The translations under genes were made by a program, and so were the position numbers. The notes below the pieces were generated by a model that worked only from the letters and a program-made list of their open reading frames with translations, searched no databases and was not told where the DNA came from. A stretch of 64,000 nt of DNA from Persephonella sp. KM09-Lau-8 (GTDB lineage Bacteria > Aquificota > Aquificia > Aquificales > Hydrogenothermaceae): the NCBI RefSeq assembly GCF_000703085.1, contig NZ_JNLL01000001.1:372001-436000 (forward strand). The letters are read 5' to 3'. The stretch's first letter is position 1. Every line of letters starts with the position of its first letter. Of the stretch, positions 1 through 9,519 are shown piece after piece.

Positions 1-72
1 GAACATATAAACAGAGATAGCTATTGCGATAGCTATCTCTGCAATAAACAGAATTATTAGGTTTTTATTCAT
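1..72 (-). CDS. 5' end of a membrane protein gene, cut by the window edge
   Basis: An ATG at 72-70 lies just after the stop codon of the chemoreceptor gene and opens a frame of 24 codons that runs off the window. The visible N-terminus starts MNKNLIILFIAEIAIAIAIS, a short positive segment followed by a hydrophobic stretch, as in a signal anchor or first membrane helix. It is probably the next gene of the chemotaxis operon, because only 3 bases separate it from the mcp stop. The family cannot be told from 24 residues. Confidence 0.6.
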   Translation of the reverse strand, partial: MNKNLIILFIAEIAIAIAISVYMF

Positions 73-75
73 TAT

Positions 76-1926
76 CTAAGTTTCTGATTTTCTCTTTTTC
101 ATAACCATTAGCTGGAATAGTTTAACCAGAATATTTGCAATATCTCTTGATTTTTCAGCTAGTATATCGACTTTTTCTATTGCTTCATTTATTTTACCTT
201 CTTCCTGTAGTTTCATTATTTCCATTCCAAGATTATGGAATTCTATATGATGTTTTTCAAGTTCCTTCATAAGTTCAACAGCTTCTGGGCCATATTTTTC
301 GGCCTCTACAAGACCTTCTGTGTAATACCATTTTCCAAGATTACATTGTGTATGATCAACAGGTGTAAACGATCCTCTGCCTTCAATAGCCTTAATTATG
401 TTTTCAACAAATTCTGCATGCTCGAGTATCCTTGTAAGAAGGTCTAACTCGCCAACTTTTCTAATCTGTCTGAACATATTCCATACTTCCATACTGTTTC
501 TAAAGGTAGCATTTGCAATCTGATCGAGCTCAACACCAATGTCCAGGATATCATCTATTGATTCAAGAAGTTCTTTGCTTCTTTCTGATACAGATTTTAT
601 TGTATTGGATTGTTCTTCTGTTGAGGCTGTCTGTCTCATAATCATATCTGTTATTCTGGTATTTGCCTCTTTAATCTTATCAAGGATGCTTTCAATCTCT
701 TCTGAATATTCAGCTCCTTCGTTGATTATGTCACGGACATTTGTAACTTCTGTTTCTGTTTTCTCCATTTCTTCCATAATTGCCATTACAACTTCTCTTA
801 TTTCATTAGCACTTTTGGATGTTTTTTCAGCAAGCTTTCTTACTTCATCAGCAACAACTGCAAAACCTCTTCCTACTTCACCAGCCCTTGCAGCTTCTAT
901 AGCTGCATTTAGAGCAAGGAGGTTTGTCTGCTCTGTAATCTCAAGTATCACATCAAGTATGTGCTCAATACCTGTAACTCTTTTTCTCAGTTCTGCTGTA
1001 GATTCTGTAAGTTTTGATATAACCTCAACAGATTGTCTGATGTTTGCAACAGATTTTTCGATAGATTGTGAGCCTTTTTCAACAAGTTGATTGATATCTT
1101 CCTGTGTTCTTTGAACTTCCTGAATAGAGTTTGATAGTTCTGTTAAAGCATCACTTATCTCGGCAACAGAGTCAACAATATGATTAAGATTATTTTTGAA
1201 AGTTACCATTTCATCTCTTAGTTTAAATGTGTTTACGCCTATCTGTGCTGTTTCGTATATGGTCATTGCCATTTCTGGAGAAGTATCTAAGATTATCTTA
1301 TCCAGAAATCTATCACTGGTTACATCCTTCCATGTGGCTGCATATCCTACTATATTTCCTTCTGGGTCTGTAACAGCAAATCTGTAAGATTCTATTATGT
1401 GATTTCCTACAACAATATCTGCATTTTTGATAACTTCTCCTGGTTTTAGAGCTTTTAGGAGCTGTTTTATCCTGTCTGGGTCTTTATGAAATCTATGTAT
1501 TGATATTCCTTCCGGATGTTCCCAGTCTATATTGAATCCATATACTCTGTTTATATCTTCTCCCAGCTCTTTGAGGATTTCCTTTCCTCTCCTGTTTACA
1601 AAGATCAGTTCATTTCCTTCTTTACCTGGTTTAAAGTCTGTATTTGCGATAAATACTCCTTCTTCCTGTAGATAATCAAGTATTTTCCACTGATTTTTCA
1701 AATACTCCTGTAGGTCTCCAAATTTTCCTTTTATTCCCTCTAATTTACTCTGGAATTCATCTATCTGCTGCTGTTTTTCTTTTAAATTATTTTGTAAAGT
1801 TTTAACCTCCTCATCTTTTGCCTTCAGTAATTCCTCAAGCTTTGCTATGTATTCATCCTTTTTCTCTATCTCCTCCTTCAGCCTGTCTATAGTCCGATAT
1901 GCATCTTTGCACCCAAAGAGACCCAT
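76..1926 (-). CDS. Cytoplasmic methyl-accepting chemotaxis protein with PAS-like and CZB domains
   Basis: This 616-residue receptor has no membrane segment, so it should signal from the cytoplasm. The N-terminus (about 15-80) is a coiled coil. Residues about 85-210 resemble a PAS sensor domain. The signalling hairpin tip, with [16 protein letters not shown], lies near residues 335-350 and would bind CheA and CheW. The C-terminal part (about 490-605) matches the zinc-binding CZB domain: a His before [14 protein letters not shown], and HHIEFHNLG supply the typical three-His, one-Cys set. CZB domains sense zinc or oxidants such as hypochlorite in other bacteria. It is the last complete gene of the chemotaxis operon. 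Confidence 0.9.
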   Translation of the reverse strand: MGLFGCKDAYRTIDRLKEEIEKKDEYIAKLEELLKAKDEEVKTLQNNLKEKQQQIDEFQSKLEGIKGKFGDLQEYLKNQWKILDYLQEEGVFIANTDFKPGKEGNELIFVNRRGKEILKELGEDINRVYGFNIDWEHPEGISIHRFHKDPDRIKQLLKALKPGEVIKNADIVVGNHIIESYRFAVTDPEGNIVGYAATWKDVTSDRFLDKIILDTSPEMAMTIYETAQIGVNTFKLRDEMVTFKNNLNHIVDSVAEISDALTELSNSIQEVQRTQEDINQLVEKGSQSIEKSVANIRQSVEVISKLTESTAELRKRVTGIEHILDVILEITEQTNLLALNAAIEAARAGEVGRGFAVVADEVRKLAEKTSKSANEIREVVMAIMEEMEKTETEVTNVRDIINEGAEYSEEIESILDKIKEANTRITDMIMRQTASTEEQSNTIKSVSERSKELLESIDDILDIGVELDQIANATFRNSMEVWNMFRQIRKVGELDLLTRILEHAEFVENIIKAIEGRGSFTPVDHTQCNLGKWYYTEGLVEAEKYGPEAVELMKELEKHHIEFHNLGMEIMKLQEEGKINEAIEKVDILAEKSRDIANILVKLFQLMVMKKRKSET

Positions 1927-1945
1927 TGCCTAATCCTCCTAATTT

Positions 1946-2341
1946 CTATTTTTTCATGGCTGAGAAAATTTTCTCTATTTTTTCTTTCAAGACTTCTGCT
2001 GTAAATGGTTTTACTATGTAGTTATTTACTCCTGCTTTGATTGCCATTAATACGTTTTCTTTTTTGGCTTCTGCTGTTACCATAAGCACAGGCAGGTGTT
2101 TTAATTCAGGGTCTTTCCTGATCTCCTGAACAAGTTCAAGTCCTGTCATGTTTGGCATATTCCAGTCAGTTATCACAAAGTCATACTTGGAAGTTTTTAA
2201 TTTCTGAAGGGCAACTTTTCCATCTTCTGCTTCATCTATATTTTTGAAACCAAGTTGTTCAAGAAGTCCTTTGATAATTCTTCTCATTGTTGCCATATCA
2301 TCAACAACAAGTATTCTTATGTTTGGGTCAGGTAATGCCAT
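1946..2341 (-). CDS. cheY: Chemotaxis response regulator CheY
   Basis: The 131-residue product is a single receiver domain. The acidic pair is in LVVDDM, the phosphoacceptor Asp is in FVITDWNMPNMTG, the conserved Thr/Ala switch is in MVTAEAKK, and the Lys is in YIVKPF. DWNMPNMTGLELV and the absence of an output domain are typical of CheY, which carries the signal from CheA to the flagellar switch. The gene lies between cheV-like and mcp genes, 11 bases after the former. A CheZ gene in the same operon should dephosphorylate it. Confidence 0.95.
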   Translation of the reverse strand: MALPDPNIRILVVDDMATMRRIIKGLLEQLGFKNIDEAEDGKVALQKLKTSKYDFVITDWNMPNMTGLELVQEIRKDPELKHLPVLMVTAEAKKENVLMAIKAGVNNYIVKPFTAEVLKEKIEKIFSAMKK

Positions 2342-2352
2342 CTATTTCCTCC

Positions 2353-3318
2353 TTATCCTTTTTTTATTGCGTATTTATGAACAAGTTTTAGTAAATCTGG
2401 GGCATCAAACTTAACCAGATGCGCATCTGCATTAACGAATTTTGCTTTGTCAACAGTCGCTCTATCACTTAGAGAGGTGTTTATAATAACAGGTATTTTA
2501 GATAATTCTGGATGTTCTTTTATTTTTCTGGTAAATGTGAGACCATCCATTCCTGGCATTTCTATATCAGAAACTATTAGCTGTATGTAATCTGTTATAT
2601 CTTTTCCTTCTGCTTTTGCCTGTTCAAGATATTTGTTCAGGATATCTAATCCTTCAAGACCACTGGAGGCTTCCAATACTGTGTGACCGTCTTTTTCCAG
2701 TATTCCTCTAATTATTTTTCTTGCCACAGGACTGTCATCCAGTATTAATATTGTAAAATGTCCTCTTCTTTCAACTTCTTCTTCTGGAACTTCTTCATCA
2801 ATACCAAATATTTTAATCATTCCAAGTTCATCAAGTATACCCTCAAAGTCAAGTAAAAGAAGTAGTTGACCTTCTTCTATTTCAATTACACCAACTATTT
2901 TTCCTCCGAGTCTTTCCTCTATACTTGGAGGGGGTTTTTTGATGTCTGCCCATTTAATTCTTCTGATTCTTTTTGCTTCATGGACTATAACACCAACTAT
3001 TTCTCTGAGGAATTCCATTACTATTATGTATTTTCCTGCCCCTTCAGGTTCACGGATTTTCATCCATTTTGCAAGGTTTACTATTGGGACTATTTCCCCC
3101 CTTATTTTTGCTATTCCTTCTACTTCAGGGGGAGAGCCTGGGGATTTAACTATATTTTCTGGTTTTCTGGCTACTTCACGGACTTTTGCAACATTTACAC
3201 CTAAGACCCACTCGTATATCTCCCCATTATCCAGAAGTTCATACATTCGGAAATCAATTATCTCAAGCTCATTTGCTCCTGTTTCAAGTATCTTAGGAAG
3301 GTAATCTTTTTTTGCCAT
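2353..3318 (-). CDS. cheV: CheV-type coupling protein (CheW domain plus receiver domain)
   Basis: The 321-residue protein has an N-terminal CheW-like domain (about 15-170) with the scaffold motif AKIRGEIVPIVNLAKWM, and a C-terminal receiver domain (about 185-320) with LILDDSP, the phosphoacceptor in IVSDIEMPGMDGLTF and the switch residues in NTSLSDRA. This layout is CheV, an adaptor that couples receptors to CheA and is tuned by phosphorylation. It matters here because the dedicated cheW next to it lacks this very NLRG-type region, so CheV may be the only working coupling protein of the operon. Confidence 0.88.
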   Translation of the reverse strand: MAKKDYLPKILETGANELEIIDFRMYELLDNGEIYEWVLGVNVAKVREVARKPENIVKSPGSPPEVEGIAKIRGEIVPIVNLAKWMKIREPEGAGKYIIVMEFLREIVGVIVHEAKRIRRIKWADIKKPPPSIEERLGGKIVGVIEIEEGQLLLLLDFEGILDELGMIKIFGIDEEVPEEEVERRGHFTILILDDSPVARKIIRGILEKDGHTVLEASSGLEGLDILNKYLEQAKAEGKDITDYIQLIVSDIEMPGMDGLTFTRKIKEHPELSKIPVIINTSLSDRATVDKAKFVNADAHLVKFDAPDLLKLVHKYAIKKG

Positions 3319-3335
3319 TTATTTCCTCCAAACCT

Positions 3336-3775
3336 TTACAGGTTCTCAGGTCTGAATATTTTCTTTATGTTTAAAAGTGTTAAAAGTTCTTTCTGTCCAT
3401 CTTCCGTCTCAATCATTACAACACCATCAATGAACTCAGGGTCTATTCCTATTGAGTTCATAGGGGGAGGCTGTATATCTTTAGGATTGATATTTATTGC
3501 TCCTTCTACTTTGTCTACTGTTATTCCTATATGTCCCAATTCTGTTTCCACAACTACTATTGTAGGCTTTTCTACTTCCTCTGTCTGAAGATTGAATTTC
3601 TTTTTTAAGGCTGTGTTTTGGGGACAGGGGTAATCTCTATATCCTTTGTGATTTTGATTACATCTTTTATGTTTACCCCTACAAGTTCATCCCCAAGCCT
3701 GAATGTTATAAGCCTTTCCTCATTGGTTACTTCTGCTTCTATTTCCCTTAAGCCAAGAACTTCTAATTCTGACAT
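3336..3775 (-). pseudogene. cheW: cheW with internal deletion and frameshift
   Basis: An ATG at 3775-3773 overlaps the cheA stop codon (TGATG) and begins a CheW-like protein: RLITFRLGDELVGVNIKDV, then ITPVPKTQP and a TAA at 3605-3607. The C-terminal half continues in another frame with KKKFNLQTEEVEKPTIVVVE, IGITVDKVEG and the end LLTLLNIKKIF. Between VPKT and KKFNL, a normal CheW has about 20 residues with the conserved FIxGVxNLRGxIxPVxDLR segment, which is absent here. So roughly 60 bases (not a multiple of three) are missing at about 3600-3610. As it stands no full CheW can be made. It could be a real deletion or an assembly error. Confidence 0.85.
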
Positions 3776-5790
3776 CACAGCACTCCAATAAGTTGTGATT
3801 TTTTATCATTAATTAATGAGTTTGTATCTACTATTAATACTACTCTACCATCTCCTGTTATGGTAGCACCAGCAATTCCCTGGACATTTTCAAGAAGTTT
3901 GCCGAGGGGTTTGATAACTATTTCTTCTTCTCCAAATAACTCTTCTACTGCGATGGCAATATTTTTTTCTCCAACTCTGACTATAACAATAAACTGTTTT
4001 TCTCCTTCATCTTCTATATCAAATAACTCATTCAGGCTGAATAACAGATATACCTCATCCCTTAGCATAAATGATTTAAACTGACCTATCCTTTTTACAT
4101 TTTCAGGTTCATATCTTACTATTTCAACTACAGAATATAGTGGAATTGCAAAAATTCTATCATTGGCACCAACCATAAGGGTCCTGATAATTGCAACAGT
4201 TAACGGCAGTTTCATTATAAATTTGGTGCCTTTGCCAGGTTCGCTTTCAACCTCAATGGTTCCACGTAGAGAATGAATTGTTGAGGCAACAACATCCATT
4301 CCAACGCCTCTTCCTGAAACCTCACTTACCTGATCTGCTGTAGAGAATCCAGGCATAAACAGAAGTTCATAGGCTTCTTTGTCAGACATATTTTCAGCCT
4401 GTTCAGGAGTGATAAGACCTTTTTCTATAGCTTTTTGTTTTACCTTTTCAACATTAATACCTCTTCCGTCATCTTCAATAGAGATAATGATTCTATCTCC
4501 TTCCTGATAGGCCGAAAGCTTTATTGTGCCAACTTCGGGTTTTCCTGCTTTTATTCTTTCTTCTGGTGGCTCTATACCGTGGTCTATTGCATTTCTAACA
4601 AGGTGAATAAGAGGATCTTCTAATTTGTCCAGTATAGATCTATCTATTTCTGTATCTTCACCTTCCAGCACAAGATTTACTTTTTTGTTTAGTTTTTTGG
4701 CAAGGTCTCTTACAATTCTTGGGAATTTACTGAATATTTTTTTAACAGGTTGCATTCTAAGTTTCATTACTGCATCTTGCAGGTCGCTGACCGTTCTGCT
4801 CATTCCAGTTATGGAATCTATTAGCTCTTCGATGGTATCAGAAGAATTACAGTTTGCTTCCAATCCTGAGGCCAGTTTGACTATTCTGTTTCTATCAAGA
4901 ACAAGTTCTCCAACTAAGTTCATTAGAGTTTCTACTCTGTCTACATCTACTCTGATAACCTCTTCTTTTTTTTCTGTTTTTTTCTTTTTGGTTTGGGCTG
5001 CTTCTTTTTGGGCTGGTTTTGATTCTGGTTTAGGCTGAGATTCCTGTTTTTCTGGAGGTTTAGGAGGTTCTATCTGACCAGCAGGTTCTTGAGGTTTTTC
5101 TTCTTTTTCAGGTTTTTTCTGAGATTTTGGAATTATCAAATCTTTTACATCTTTGCCTTCTGTAATTAATTGCTCTAATTTCTCAATAACTTCAAGAGAT
5201 GGTCTTTCATCAGGGGGAAGGAGTATAAGCTCTTCTAAAATTTCTCCTAAATCCTTGCCAGGATATTGAAGAATAAGTTTCTTAATATCCTCGTCCACAC
5301 CAGGAACAAATTCAAATTCTGTATTCTCATCTGAACTTTCCTGTTGATTACTGCTGTCTGATACCACTTCTGCTTCGATAACAGTTTCACCTGAAAGTAT
5401 CTGCTCCAGTTTATTTAAAAGATCTTTTATATCTTCTTCATCAGGAATTTCATCATTTCCTTTTAGCATATCTATTGCTTCTTTCAGTTTATCAACACCC
5501 TCAAAAATAACATCCATCATTTCAGAGGTCAGGTGAAGCTCATCATTACGGAGCTTGTTAAATATATCTTCTATTTTGTGGGCTATTTCTACGATTGATG
5601 TAAGTCCTAAAAATCCTGCTCCACCTTTAAGGGTGTGCATTCCTCTGAAAATTTTGTTTAGGAGTTCTTTGTCTTCGGGGTTTGACTCCAGTTCTATTAA
5701 ATCCTGATCAAGGTTTGCAAGTATTTCATCAGCTTCAATAAGGAATTCTTCTAAGATTTCTCTCATATCATCTGTAAAATTTAACTTCAT
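3775..5790 (-). CDS. cheA: Chemotaxis histidine kinase CheA
   Basis: The 671-residue protein has the CheA domain order. The N-terminal Hpt domain has the phosphorylated His in MHTLKGGAGFLGL (about residue 52). A Pro/Glu/Lys-rich linker follows (about 225-275), then the dimerisation domain (DRVETLMNLVGELVLDRNR). The ATPase domain has the N box HLVRNAIDHGIE, DDGRGI and GRGVGMDVV, and a CheW-like regulatory domain ends the protein. No separate CheY-binding P2 domain is obvious; the region 150-225 is acidic and unassigned. It lies 20 bases after cheZ and overlaps the start of the damaged cheW, so coupling of translation is likely. Confidence 0.96.
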   Translation of the reverse strand: MKLNFTDDMREILEEFLIEADEILANLDQDLIELESNPEDKELLNKIFRGMHTLKGGAGFLGLTSIVEIAHKIEDIFNKLRNDELHLTSEMMDVIFEGVDKLKEAIDMLKGNDEIPDEEDIKDLLNKLEQILSGETVIEAEVVSDSSNQQESSDENTEFEFVPGVDEDIKKLILQYPGKDLGEILEELILLPPDERPSLEVIEKLEQLITEGKDVKDLIIPKSQKKPEKEEKPQEPAGQIEPPKPPEKQESQPKPESKPAQKEAAQTKKKKTEKKEEVIRVDVDRVETLMNLVGELVLDRNRIVKLASGLEANCNSSDTIEELIDSITGMSRTVSDLQDAVMKLRMQPVKKIFSKFPRIVRDLAKKLNKKVNLVLEGEDTEIDRSILDKLEDPLIHLVRNAIDHGIEPPEERIKAGKPEVGTIKLSAYQEGDRIIISIEDDGRGINVEKVKQKAIEKGLITPEQAENMSDKEAYELLFMPGFSTADQVSEVSGRGVGMDVVASTIHSLRGTIEVESEPGKGTKFIMKLPLTVAIIRTLMVGANDRIFAIPLYSVVEIVRYEPENVKRIGQFKSFMLRDEVYLLFSLNELFDIEDEGEKQFIVIVRVGEKNIAIAVEELFGEEEIVIKPLGKLLENVQGIAGATITGDGRVVLIVDTNSLINDKKSQLIGVL

Positions 5791-5810
5791 CTTTCGAACC
5801 CTCTTTTTTA

Positions 5811-6335
5811 TTACATTCCAAACTGTTTTAGAATATCATCAACATCTTCCTGGGAAACCTCTTTTTTCCATTCAAGTTCTTCAAGTTTTTCCCTTAATTC
5901 TTCTTTTTTATTTTCTGACTTTTCTTCACTTATTCCAAATAAAAGTAATATTTTTAGTATTTCCTTTTCAACATCGGATATGAAATCTGAAATTTTAATC
6001 AACCTCTGGGAAACTATATCCTGAAATTCAAGGAGCGTTAATGAATCTGTTAACTGGGATAAAACTTTTTCAAGTTTCCCTGTAATCTTGGTCTTTAGTT
6101 CTTCATCCTTTATCTGGGAAATAAGGGATAGAACTTCTTTTAAATCTGAGCTGATTTCCATAATGTTGTCAATTAATTTTTTTGTAGCTTCTTCGCTTTC
6201 CTTTATAGCCAGTTCTATATGGGTGTTAACACTTTTAAACCCTTCCTTTTTACTACCAAGGTTTTCAATATCCTTTTTATACTGTTCAATAATATCAAGT
6301 AATTTTTTAACTTCCTGAAACAGCCCTTCAGCCAT
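5811..6335 (-). CDS. cheZ: CheY-phosphate phosphatase CheZ
   Basis: The 174-residue, mostly helical protein contains LEFQDIVSQRLIKI. This matches the CheZ catalytic helix, in which the Asp and the Gln four residues later act on phospho-CheY. It ends VDDILKQFGM, like the C-terminal CheY-binding peptide of CheZ (VDDLLxxLGF type). Between these lies a charged linker. It is first in the minus-strand chemotaxis operon. Homology outside the two motifs cannot be judged by eye, but the position and both motifs agree. Confidence 0.82.
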   Translation of the reverse strand: MAEGLFQEVKKLLDIIEQYKKDIENLGSKKEGFKSVNTHIELAIKESEEATKKLIDNIMEISSDLKEVLSLISQIKDEELKTKITGKLEKVLSQLTDSLTLLEFQDIVSQRLIKISDFISDVEKEILKILLLFGISEEKSENKKEELREKLEELEWKKEVSQEDVDDILKQFGM

Positions 6336-6502
6336 CAGACCCTCCTTTTAAATTTATTATCGTAATTTTTCACAATAATTATTAATGATATTATCGGTTG
6401 TTTTAAAGGAATAATTCATTGATATGAAGCAATATTATTAATTTTTGGTATGTTGCCTTTGCTCTGATAAGGGTCTATTATTTAATTAAAAACAGGTGAA
6501 AA

Positions 6503-6859
6503 ATGGAGAAGATAGGTAATCTTCTGGATCAGCTTATTGAGAAGTTAGAAGAAGAAAAAAATCTTCTTATAGAAAGTATAAAAGATAGCTCTGTTTCTGA
6601 AAAATTAATGAAAGTGGTAGAGGAAAAAAGAGGGATCTTATCAGAACTATCTCAATTTTCAGCAGAAGAGCTTGAACCATTTCAGGACAAACTTGAAACT
6701 ATACAGTCTATGAGCAAAATAAATCTGAATATTGCAGCAAATAATGCCCAGTTTATTGAAGAGTTATTTAATATGATTTTTGATGAGCCCCAAAAGTATG
6801 ACCAGACAGGTTCAATAAAAGGAAAACAGCAAAAAGGATTTATAAATAAAAAGATATAA
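6503..6859 (+). CDS. FlgN-like flagellar export chaperone
   Basis: The 118-residue acidic, all-helical protein (LLDQLIEKLEEEKNLLIESI, then VEEKRGILSEL) has the size and pattern of FlgN, the cytoplasmic chaperone of hook-associated proteins FlgK and FlgL. The NxANNAQFIEELF helix and the loose C-terminus with YDQTGSIKG also fit the family, whose members often end with a Y-x-x-x-G segment. It is divergent from the chemotaxis operon and stands alone. The match rests on pattern rather than a strict motif. Confidence 0.62.
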   Translation: MEKIGNLLDQLIEKLEEEKNLLIESIKDSSVSEKLMKVVEEKRGILSELSQFSAEELEPFQDKLETIQSMSKINLNIAANNAQFIEELFNMIFDEPQKYDQTGSIKGKQQKGFINKKI

Positions 6860-6864
6860 AAAAG

Positions 6865-6887
6865 AACCTGAGCAAAAAGCTCAGGTT
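6865..6887. terminator. Bidirectional hairpin terminator between the flgN-like gene and nhaD
   Basis: A perfect 9-bp stem (AACCTGAGC, loop AAAAA, GCTCAGGTT) sits between the convergent genes. Its 3' arm overlaps the nhaD stop codon. In the minus direction it is followed by a T-rich tract, so it should end nhaD transcription; in the plus direction the tail is weaker. Confidence 0.75.
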
Positions 6888-8226
6888 ATACGCCAAAGAT
6901 AGCATACTTGAGCCACAGGAGTCCAAGGGCAACAATCACGGTAACAATGGTTACCGGTGTTCCCTGCTTAACAAAATCAAAGAATTTTATTGGATATCCT
7001 TCTCTCTCAGAAAGCCCAGCTGCAACAACGTTTGCTGAAGCACCTATAATTGTAAGGTTACCTCCAAGACATGCACCAAGAGCAAGAGCCCACCATAAAG
7101 GTTCAGTATTAAAAGTGGCTGTTTTTGCCAGATCTATAAGAACATAAGACATTGCCATTGTAAATGGAATGTTATCCACAATACCAGAAATAATAGCAGA
7201 GAGACTACCTAAAACTAGGATTCCAGACATTGGGTCAGTTATTACTCCTGCAACTAATTTGGCAGCATCTTCAAACACCCCTGAATGTTCAAGTCCACCG
7301 ATTACAACAAATAAACCTAAGAAGAACATAAGAGTTGTCCATTCAACCCTTTCAAATATCTTCTCAGGATCTTCCTTAGACCAGAGCATTAAGGCTGATG
7401 CCATAAATAATGCGATTGTTCCTGCTTCCAGATGAAGTATATGATGGAGAAAAAATAAAATAATTGTAATTCCAAATATAATTAGCCCTTTTCTCATCAA
7501 AACTATGTCATATTCAATCTTTTGTTCTTCTACTATTCTTTTTAGCTCTTCTTCATCTTTTACTTTTGCTTCAAGATGTCCTTGAAACTTCATCATTCCA
7601 ACAAAAACAACTGTTCCAATTATATGGGTTACAATCACAATTGGAGCAAGATTAACAATGAAATCCATAAATGTAAAATGTCCAAGGGAACCAATGATGA
7701 TATTTGGAGGATCCCCGATTAATGTGGCTGTTCCTCCAATGTTGGAAGCCAAAACCGTTGCAATAATATAGGGAACAGGAGGTAATTTAAGCTTCCTTGT
7801 TATAGATATAAGAATAGGCACCATAAATAATACCGTTGTTACGTTATCTAAAAAGGCTGATAGAACAGCTGTTAACATTGTAAATGTAAGAATAATCTTT
7901 AGTGGATCTCCTTTCGTTATTCGTAAAGCTACTGAGGATAGTATTGAGAAAAACCCACTTTCAATCAGGACAGAAACAATAATCATCATTCCAATAAGAA
8001 GAAACATTGTGTTGTGGTCTATCGCTTCCCATGCGGCTTCTGGTGTAACCACTCCCAGAAAAATAGCCAGTGTTCCACCCAGTAAGGCTGCCGGAACCCT
8101 ATGGAAGAATTTTTCCAGAATAATCATTGCATAAGTGCCAATAAATAGTAAAACAGATATCCAGTATAAAGATTCTTTAGAACCTAAACCTATCATTCCC
8201 AGTATAGTTGTTGTGTGGTGCTCCAC
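6886..8226 (-). CDS. NhaD/ArsB-type sodium/proton antiporter
   Basis: This 446-residue integral membrane protein of the ion transporter superfamily has about 11-12 hydrophobic segments. The family core is visible twice: AFLDNVTTVLFMVP with NIGGTATLIGDPPN in the first half, and GIVDNIPFTMAMSY with GGNLTIIGASANVV in the second. NhaD proteins exchange sodium for protons, and relatives move arsenite or dicarboxylates. The start is GTG at 8226 with a good GGAG site five bases upstream, inside the end of the stress-protein gene. That tandem suggests coupled expression. Substrate is inferred from family only. Confidence 0.8.
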   Translation of the reverse strand: MEHHTTTILGMIGLGSKESLYWISVLLFIGTYAMIILEKFFHRVPAALLGGTLAIFLGVVTPEAAWEAIDHNTMFLLIGMMIIVSVLIESGFFSILSSVALRITKGDPLKIILTFTMLTAVLSAFLDNVTTVLFMVPILISITRKLKLPPVPYIIATVLASNIGGTATLIGDPPNIIIGSLGHFTFMDFIVNLAPIVIVTHIIGTVVFVGMMKFQGHLEAKVKDEEELKRIVEEQKIEYDIVLMRKGLIIFGITIILFFLHHILHLEAGTIALFMASALMLWSKEDPEKIFERVEWTTLMFFLGLFVVIGGLEHSGVFEDAAKLVAGVITDPMSGILVLGSLSAIISGIVDNIPFTMAMSYVLIDLAKTATFNTEPLWWALALGACLGGNLTIIGASANVVAAGLSEREGYPIKFFDFVKQGTPVTIVTVIVALGLLWLKYAIFGV

Positions 8227-8228
8227 TT

Positions 8229-9013
8229 TTACTCTCCTTCTTCTTGGTCTTTGAATATTCCAACAGACATTTCTGAATTTTCTATATAAGAATCTTTGTT
8301 TTCAATATTTTGGTTTATTATAAGTAGGTCATACTCTTTTTTTCGCGCATAATAAGGGATTTCTTTTTTGGATCACCTTTAACTATAATCAGTTCTGCTT
8401 TTTCTTTACCAAGGGCTTTTACCATTTTTTCCCTAACAATTTCAACATGTTCCTTAAATAGGTCAGCTACAATTTGCTTTGCTTCTTCTTCAGGATGGGT
8501 TTTCATAAGTGAAAGCTCATAAAAAGCTTCATAAAAGGAAGTAATAAAATGAAAGTCTACTCCAAGTTTGCTAACAAACAGATGAGTAGACTTTATATAA
8601 AATGGTGTTGCTGTTTCTTTATCTACATTGATTAAAACTTTTTCTAATTTTGATGCGTCTTCTTGAAGAAGAATAATATCAATATTTTTTATGGAGTGGA
8701 TAAATTTCTCTGTTTCCGGAGTTTTGAATATATGTTCTAAAGGTGAAAGCTTTTCGCGGGTAAGAATAAGTAAGTCAGGTTTTTCTTTTTTGATTTCTTC
8801 TTTAATGAAATCTTCTTCTATCTGATTTTTGAGTTCAAAATCTATACCATTTGAAGAAACCATGGAAAGGGCTTTTTCTTTTTCTTCTTGGGGAATATCT
8901 ACAAATAATAGAATTAGTTTTTTCTGCAACTTAGAGGTGATTTTTTTCACAATTTCCAAATTATTAAAATTTACTTTTCCTTTTTGATAAAAAATGATAG
9001 TGTCTACAGGCAT
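8229..9013 (-). CDS. Universal-stress-like protein with a frameshift at an A AAA AAG heptamer
   Basis: The zero frame gives 231 residues ending at 8318, with a USP-like layout (an N-terminal VDTIIFYQKG strand, then DLLILTREKL, and KGDPKK). Right after GDPKK the homology leaves the frame. Moving to the minus-one frame at 8363-8369 gives KKEIPYYARKKEYDLLIINQN, the expected final strand of a USP domain, and ends at TAA 8229-8231, just before the nhaD start. The site is A AAA AAG in the exact phase used for minus-one ribosomal slippage. Full length would be about 261 residues. A one-base loss in an A run is the simple alternative. Confidence 0.75.
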
Positions 9014-9115
9014 TCTAAAATCCCCTTTTGAATCAGTTTTAATAATTTATCGGAAGTATGAGAGATTTGTTTAAAGGAAAATGTTGATTTTTGAGATTCA
9101 GGTGATTTTCTTTTT

Positions 9116-9467
9116 TGGTGGAGGCGGGGGGAATCGAACCCCCGTCCGAGAACGGCCGTTGCTCGGGCCTTCTACAGGCTTAGCCTGTGTTTGATTTCTC
9201 GCCTGCGGCGACCCCACAGGCAGGGTATCCGCAGGCAAGCCCTGTAAGGTTTCGGAAAGTGCCTACAGGGCGGTCAGCACTTTCCTATCCCGTGTGTCTA
9301 ACGCCCTTCCCAAGCCCACGGGCAAGCTCAGGAGGACGTCGCTGCGCTAATTAGGCAGCGAGAGCGATTTCGCGTTCGGGAATTGTTGTTGTTTGGTTTT
9401 TTACGGAGTATCCTTCTCCGGCCTGCTGACCCGGCGTAACCGTTCCCGTCGAACCCGGATCGCCCCC
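9116..9467 (-). ncRNA. ssrA: Transfer-messenger RNA (tmRNA)
   Basis: The minus strand begins GGGGGCGATCCGGGTTCGAC at 9467 and ends with a T arm (GGGGGTTCGATTCCCCC), a 7-bp acceptor strand CGCCTCC that pairs with the 5' GGGGGCG, and an encoded ACCA at 9119-9116. The tag frame reads KNQTTTIPEREIALAA and stops at TAA 9353-9351; the ALAA end is the usual degradation signal. It frees stalled ribosomes and tags the products. It is very G+C-rich compared with its surroundings. Confidence 0.96.
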
Positions 9468-9519
9468 TTATTCAATTTGAGCATAATAAATTTAAACCTT
9501 TAATAGAATTTGTCAATAC

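Noticed and set aside
539-1090. Long plus-strand open frame within the chemoreceptor gene
   Set aside because: It mirrors the coding frame of the real minus-strand gene, is Ser/Ile-rich and has no ribosome site or family.
9468-9519. Clear tmRNA promoter
   Set aside because: TTGACA lies at 9516-9511, but no -10 box stands at a proper distance; TATTAT is 22 bases away.
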